The position numbers and the translations under genes were made by a program. From the NCBI RefSeq assembly GCF_900302485.1, contig NZ_OMOI01000001.1, forward strand, positions 992,001-1,056,000: 64,000 bases of DNA, read 5' to 3'. The notes under the pieces were generated by a model that did no database searches, had not been told where the DNA came from, and saw only the letters and a list, made by a program, of their open reading frames with translations. Below are positions 61,320 through 64,000 of the stretch, piece by piece (the first letter of the stretch is position 1; each line of letters starts with the position of its first letter). This DNA is from Aliiroseovarius pelagivivens. Lineage in GTDB: Bacteria; Pseudomonadota; Alphaproteobacteria; Rhodobacterales; Rhodobacteraceae.

Positions 61320-62564
61320 ATGACCAACAACGCCGACACATTAAAAATCGTGCGCCGTCGCCGGGTGTTTTACATCCCCGGCTACGACCCTATTCACCCG
61401 CGCCGCTATCGCGAGCTCTATCGCACGGAAGGGGCCATGCAGGCCTCGATCTCGGGCTATGAGATTGATCTGATCGGGCGGCAAGGCACCGCGACCTATG
61501 GTTGGCAAGTGCTGGGCCGGATGGATGGTCACGAGGTCGAGGCCGAGTTTGACGTATTGGTCTGGTCGGACATCGTGCGCGACAGCATGGAGCTGAATAT
61601 CCCGCAGACCTATCTGATGATGTTTCGAACCGCGTGGACCTATATCAGCACGGGGGCGCTAAGACGGTTAATGTGGCTGCGCAGAGGGCCGGTGATTGCG
61701 GCGCTCTATCCCGTGGTGGCGTTGCTTCTGCAATTGATCCTTGCACTGCTTGTCGGCGGGATCTTGGGCGGGCTGACCGAATGGGCCGCGGGCGCGCTGT
61801 CGCCGCTTCTGGGGCGCATTCTGGGCTGGATCGTCCTGCTGGTGGTCGCCGCTGCCTTGCTGTTGTGGTTCCGTAAGATCGACAACAAGCTGTTCATCTA
61901 CTACTTGATGCATGACTACAGCTATTCCGCCTCGACCAAGGGCGCCAACCCGCCCGAGCTTGAGGCGCGGATGGCGCAGTTTGGCGATCAGATTGCCGAG
62001 GCATTGGCCACCGATGTCGACGAGGTTCTGGTAATCGGTCATTCGTCCGGCGCACATCTGGGCGTGTCGATCCTGTCGGACCTTCTGGCGCAGGGCAGGG
62101 TGCCAAAGGGCGGCCCTCATCTGAATTTCCTGACCCTTGGCCAAGTGGTCCCCATGGTCAGCTTCCTGCCCAATGCTGGGCGTCTACGGCGCGACCTGAA
62201 CCGGCTGTGTCAACAAGATCAGATTGCATGGGTGGATGTCACCGCACCGGGGGATGGCTGTGCCTTTGCGCTGTGTGATCCGGTTACGGTGTCCGGTGTC
62301 GCACCGGATCAGGGCAAACGCTGGCCTTTGGTGTTCTCGGCCGCCTTCACGCAAACTCTGTCGCCCGAACGCTGGGCCGAGCTGCGCTGGCGGTTCTTTC
62401 GGCTACATTTTCAGTATCTCTGCGCCTTTGATCGCCCACGCGATTATGATTATTTCCAGATCACCGCTGGGCCGCAAACCCTGCGGGATCGCTATCGCGA
62501 CCGGGCGCCGTCGAAAAGCCGCATTGACGTCAGTGCCTCGAAATACACATCAATGGTGCCATGA
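61320..62564 (+). CDS. Membrane-associated alpha/beta-hydrolase-like protein
   Basis: A 414-residue protein. The N-terminus has VFYIPGYDPIHPRRY, an oxyanion-type strand and loop, and the nucleophile elbow is VLVIGHSSGAHLG (GxSxG with Ser). Two hydrophobic segments (about 123-148 and 160-182) break the domain, so it is anchored in the membrane. The C-terminal part contains the paired FFRLHFQYLCAF and DYDYFQIT. The function is unknown; lipid or ester hydrolysis is plausible. A TTAACCG/CGGTTTAA imperfect repeat lies upstream at 61276-61293. It overlaps the P450 gene by four bases (ATGA). Confidence 0.78.
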   Translation: MTNNADTLKIVRRRRVFYIPGYDPIHPRRYRELYRTEGAMQASISGYEIDLIGRQGTATYGWQVLGRMDGHEVEAEFDVLVWSDIVRDSMELNIPQTYLMMFRTAWTYISTGALRRLMWLRRGPVIAALYPVVALLLQLILALLVGGILGGLTEWAAGALSPLLGRILGWIVLLVVAAALLLWFRKIDNKLFIYYLMHDYSYSASTKGANPPELEARMAQFGDQIAEALATDVDEVLVIGHSSGAHLGVSILSDLLAQGRVPKGGPHLNFLTLGQVVPMVSFLPNAGRLRRDLNRLCQQDQIAWVDVTAPGDGCAFALCDPVTVSGVAPDQGKRWPLVFSAAFTQTLSPERWAELRWRFFRLHFQYLCAFDRPRDYDYFQITAGPQTLRDRYRDRAPSKSRIDVSASKYTSMVP

Positions 62565-63934
62565 CGGATCCGCTGCCCCCTAAACCGCCTTCGCGCCCTG
62601 GTCGGGTGTCGCTCTGGCGCTATGCCAAGCTGTTTCGCAAGGATATCCTGTCGGCCCAGCCGGCACGGCTTTACCATGCGTGGATGGCCGAGTTTCGGAC
62701 CCCGTTTTTCCGAAGCTATATGTGCAACGATCCCGAACTGGTCGACCTTGTGCTGAAACAGCGCCCGGATGATTTTCCGAAATCCGATCGAATACGCGAG
62801 GGGTTGGCTCCGCTTCTGGGAAACTCGGTTTTTGTTACGAATGGCGACGTCTGGAAGCGCCAACGACGCATTATCGATCCCGCCTTTGAGGGCGGACGCC
62901 TGCGCGAGGTGTTCCCGGCCATGTGGGACGCGGCCAATGCCGCTGTGGCACGGTTCGACGCCCATGCGACCGGTCAGCCAGTCGAGATTGAAGGCCACAC
63001 CAGCCACGCCGCCGCCGATGTGATCTTTCGCACGCTGTTCTCGATCCCGATAGAGCACGAAGTGGCGGGGCGGGTTTTTGACGAGTTCAAGAACCACCAG
63101 CGCACCCAGCCCGTGTTGAACCTTGGGGCGTTTCTGCCCCTGCCCAAATGGTTCCCGCGGTTTCATAAGCGCGATACCAAGCGCACCGCCAAGGTCATTC
63201 GCGGATTGATCCAGCAGCTGACACAAGACCGGATGCACGCCATTCAGGCGGGGACTGCTCCGGATGATCTGGCCACCAAGATCATGACGACGCCCGACCC
63301 GGAAACCGGCGCGTGTTTTGACACGGAGGAGATGGTCGATCAGGTCGCCATTTTCTTCTTGGCCGGGCACGAAACCAGCGCTTCGGCCTTGGCATGGGCG
63401 CTGTATCTTCTGGCGCTCTATCCAGATTGGCAGGACCGAGTGGCCAGCGAGGCACAGGATCAGATTGACCCCAAGAAAGCCTACTTCTCGGTCATGTCCA
63501 AGTTGCGCCTGTCGCGCGATGTATTTCGCGAAACGATGCGTTTGTACCCTCCGGTTCCGATGATGGTGCGTGAAACAACTTGTCCCGAGGAGTTCCGCGC
63601 CCGTAAGGTGCCCGTTGGCAGTCAGATCGTGCTTAGCCCTTGGCATCTGCATCGACATGAACGTCTGTGGGAACGACCGGATGAGTTTGATCCAGAGCGG
63701 TTCCAGACCCCCAATGGGAAGGAATGCCTGCGCGACGCCTATATTCCGTTTTCCGCGGGGCAACGCGTGTGTCCGGGGTCGGGATTTGCGATGATCGAAG
63801 GGCCGTTGATCCTGTCCATGCTGGTGCGTTCTTATCGGTTTGAACTGGTGGAAACCCGGCCAGCCATGCCAGTTGCGCACCTGACAGTGCGCGGTGAAGA
63901 CGGGATCTGGTTGTCGATCACACCTCGTAGCTAG
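62561..63934 (+). CDS. Cytochrome P450
   Basis: A 457-residue P450 monooxygenase. The I-helix is FFLAGHETSASALAW, the ExxR pair is in FRETMRLYPP, and the haem-binding loop is FSAGQRVCPGSGFA with the axial Cys. It has no membrane anchor and is class-CYP sized. The redox partner and substrate are unknown. It overlaps the hydrolase-like gene by ATGA, so the two are co-translated, which suggests that they act on the same lipid or aliphatic compound. Confidence 0.93.
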   Translation: MTDPLPPKPPSRPGRVSLWRYAKLFRKDILSAQPARLYHAWMAEFRTPFFRSYMCNDPELVDLVLKQRPDDFPKSDRIREGLAPLLGNSVFVTNGDVWKRQRRIIDPAFEGGRLREVFPAMWDAANAAVARFDAHATGQPVEIEGHTSHAAADVIFRTLFSIPIEHEVAGRVFDEFKNHQRTQPVLNLGAFLPLPKWFPRFHKRDTKRTAKVIRGLIQQLTQDRMHAIQAGTAPDDLATKIMTTPDPETGACFDTEEMVDQVAIFFLAGHETSASALAWALYLLALYPDWQDRVASEAQDQIDPKKAYFSVMSKLRLSRDVFRETMRLYPPVPMMVRETTCPEEFRARKVPVGSQIVLSPWHLHRHERLWERPDEFDPERFQTPNGKECLRDAYIPFSAGQRVCPGSGFAMIEGPLILSMLVRSYRFELVETRPAMPVAHLTVRGEDGIWLSITPRS

Positions 63935-64000
63935 CTACAATAAATCATTTAAAACAACTAGATAAATGGTTCGGTCCGGTCGGGTGACAGACGCGGCGCT
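63935..64000. other. Right window edge, AT-rich start
   Basis: 66 bases to the window edge. The first 30 are AT-rich (ATAAATCATTTAAAAC), compatible with a promoter or terminator area; nothing else can be supported. Confidence 0.3.

Noticed and set aside
1..64000. CRISPR array or cas genes
   Set aside because: I saw no regularly spaced direct repeats and no cas-like protein anywhere.

Overview
The window looks like a chromosomal segment from an alphaproteobacterium of the Rhodobacteraceae, most likely the Roseobacter group. The evidence is the blocks hom-glpX-recJ, dnaG-rpoD and nrdR-ribD-ribE-ribB-ribH-nusB, an RNase E with an acidic insertion inside its S1 domain, DUF1127 proteins, and a high-GC codon style. 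No rRNA gene or database match was available, so the genus is not assigned.

Left part (1-25,889), accessory. The far left is the packaging edge of a phage-type element: the C-terminal part of a DNA methyltransferase, a DUF5681 protein and a terminase large subunit. No portal or capsid gene follows. The far right of this part (23,535-25,889) is DUF3489, DUF2924 and a large serine recombinase, ending about 170 bases from a tRNA-Glu gene. Between these phage-like ends lie about 20 kb of metabolic and regulatory genes, broken by an isolated tyrosine recombinase and an IS3-family remnant. The cargo has three parts. (a) 2.7-12.6 kb: a GFA-family protein, a SAM methyltransferase, a probable methanethiol S-methyltransferase, two paralogous HxlR regulators, two AhpD-like proteins, a PLP decarboxylase, a cysteine-less racemase homologue and a PhzF protein. 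(b) 12.7-19.2 kb: two DUF1127 proteins, an OsmC-like protein, two flavin oxidoreductases, a cysteine synthase-glutaredoxin fusion and an EamA exporter. (c) 19.7-23.1 kb: a histidine kinase, a FixJ-type regulator, a secreted HbpS/GlcG-like protein and a periplasmic ankyrin protein. The two HxlR genes share an ACTAC-N7-GTAGT palindrome and an N-terminal cysteine like that of redox-sensing YodB/HypR regulators. My inference is that (a) and (b) serve thiol, electrophile or organosulfur metabolism.

Right part (26,061-64,000), core. After tRNA-Glu come recJ, a cysteine hydrolase, glpX, a ceramidase-like membrane protein and hom (all minus); then a TetR regulator, dnaG and rpoD (plus); a YjbQ protein and a cytochrome c with a well-placed FnrL-type site; and nrdR-ribD. 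A minus-strand capsule export set (kpsC, a Wza/KpsD-like gene, kpsS) splits ribD from ribE. A Tat-exported metallo-beta-lactamase-fold protein lies between ribE and ribB, followed by ribH-nusB. Next are small genes, an amidinotransferase, pepF (minus), mrcA, rne, tusA-like (minus), ccdA, a membrane alpha/beta-hydrolase and a cytochrome P450.

The main points for a second look are the HxlR/thiol neighbourhood with its shared operator, the cysteine synthase-glutaredoxin fusion, the racemase homologue that lacks both catalytic cysteines, the HbpS two-component set, and the phage-derived ends bracketing metabolic cargo beside tRNA-Glu.
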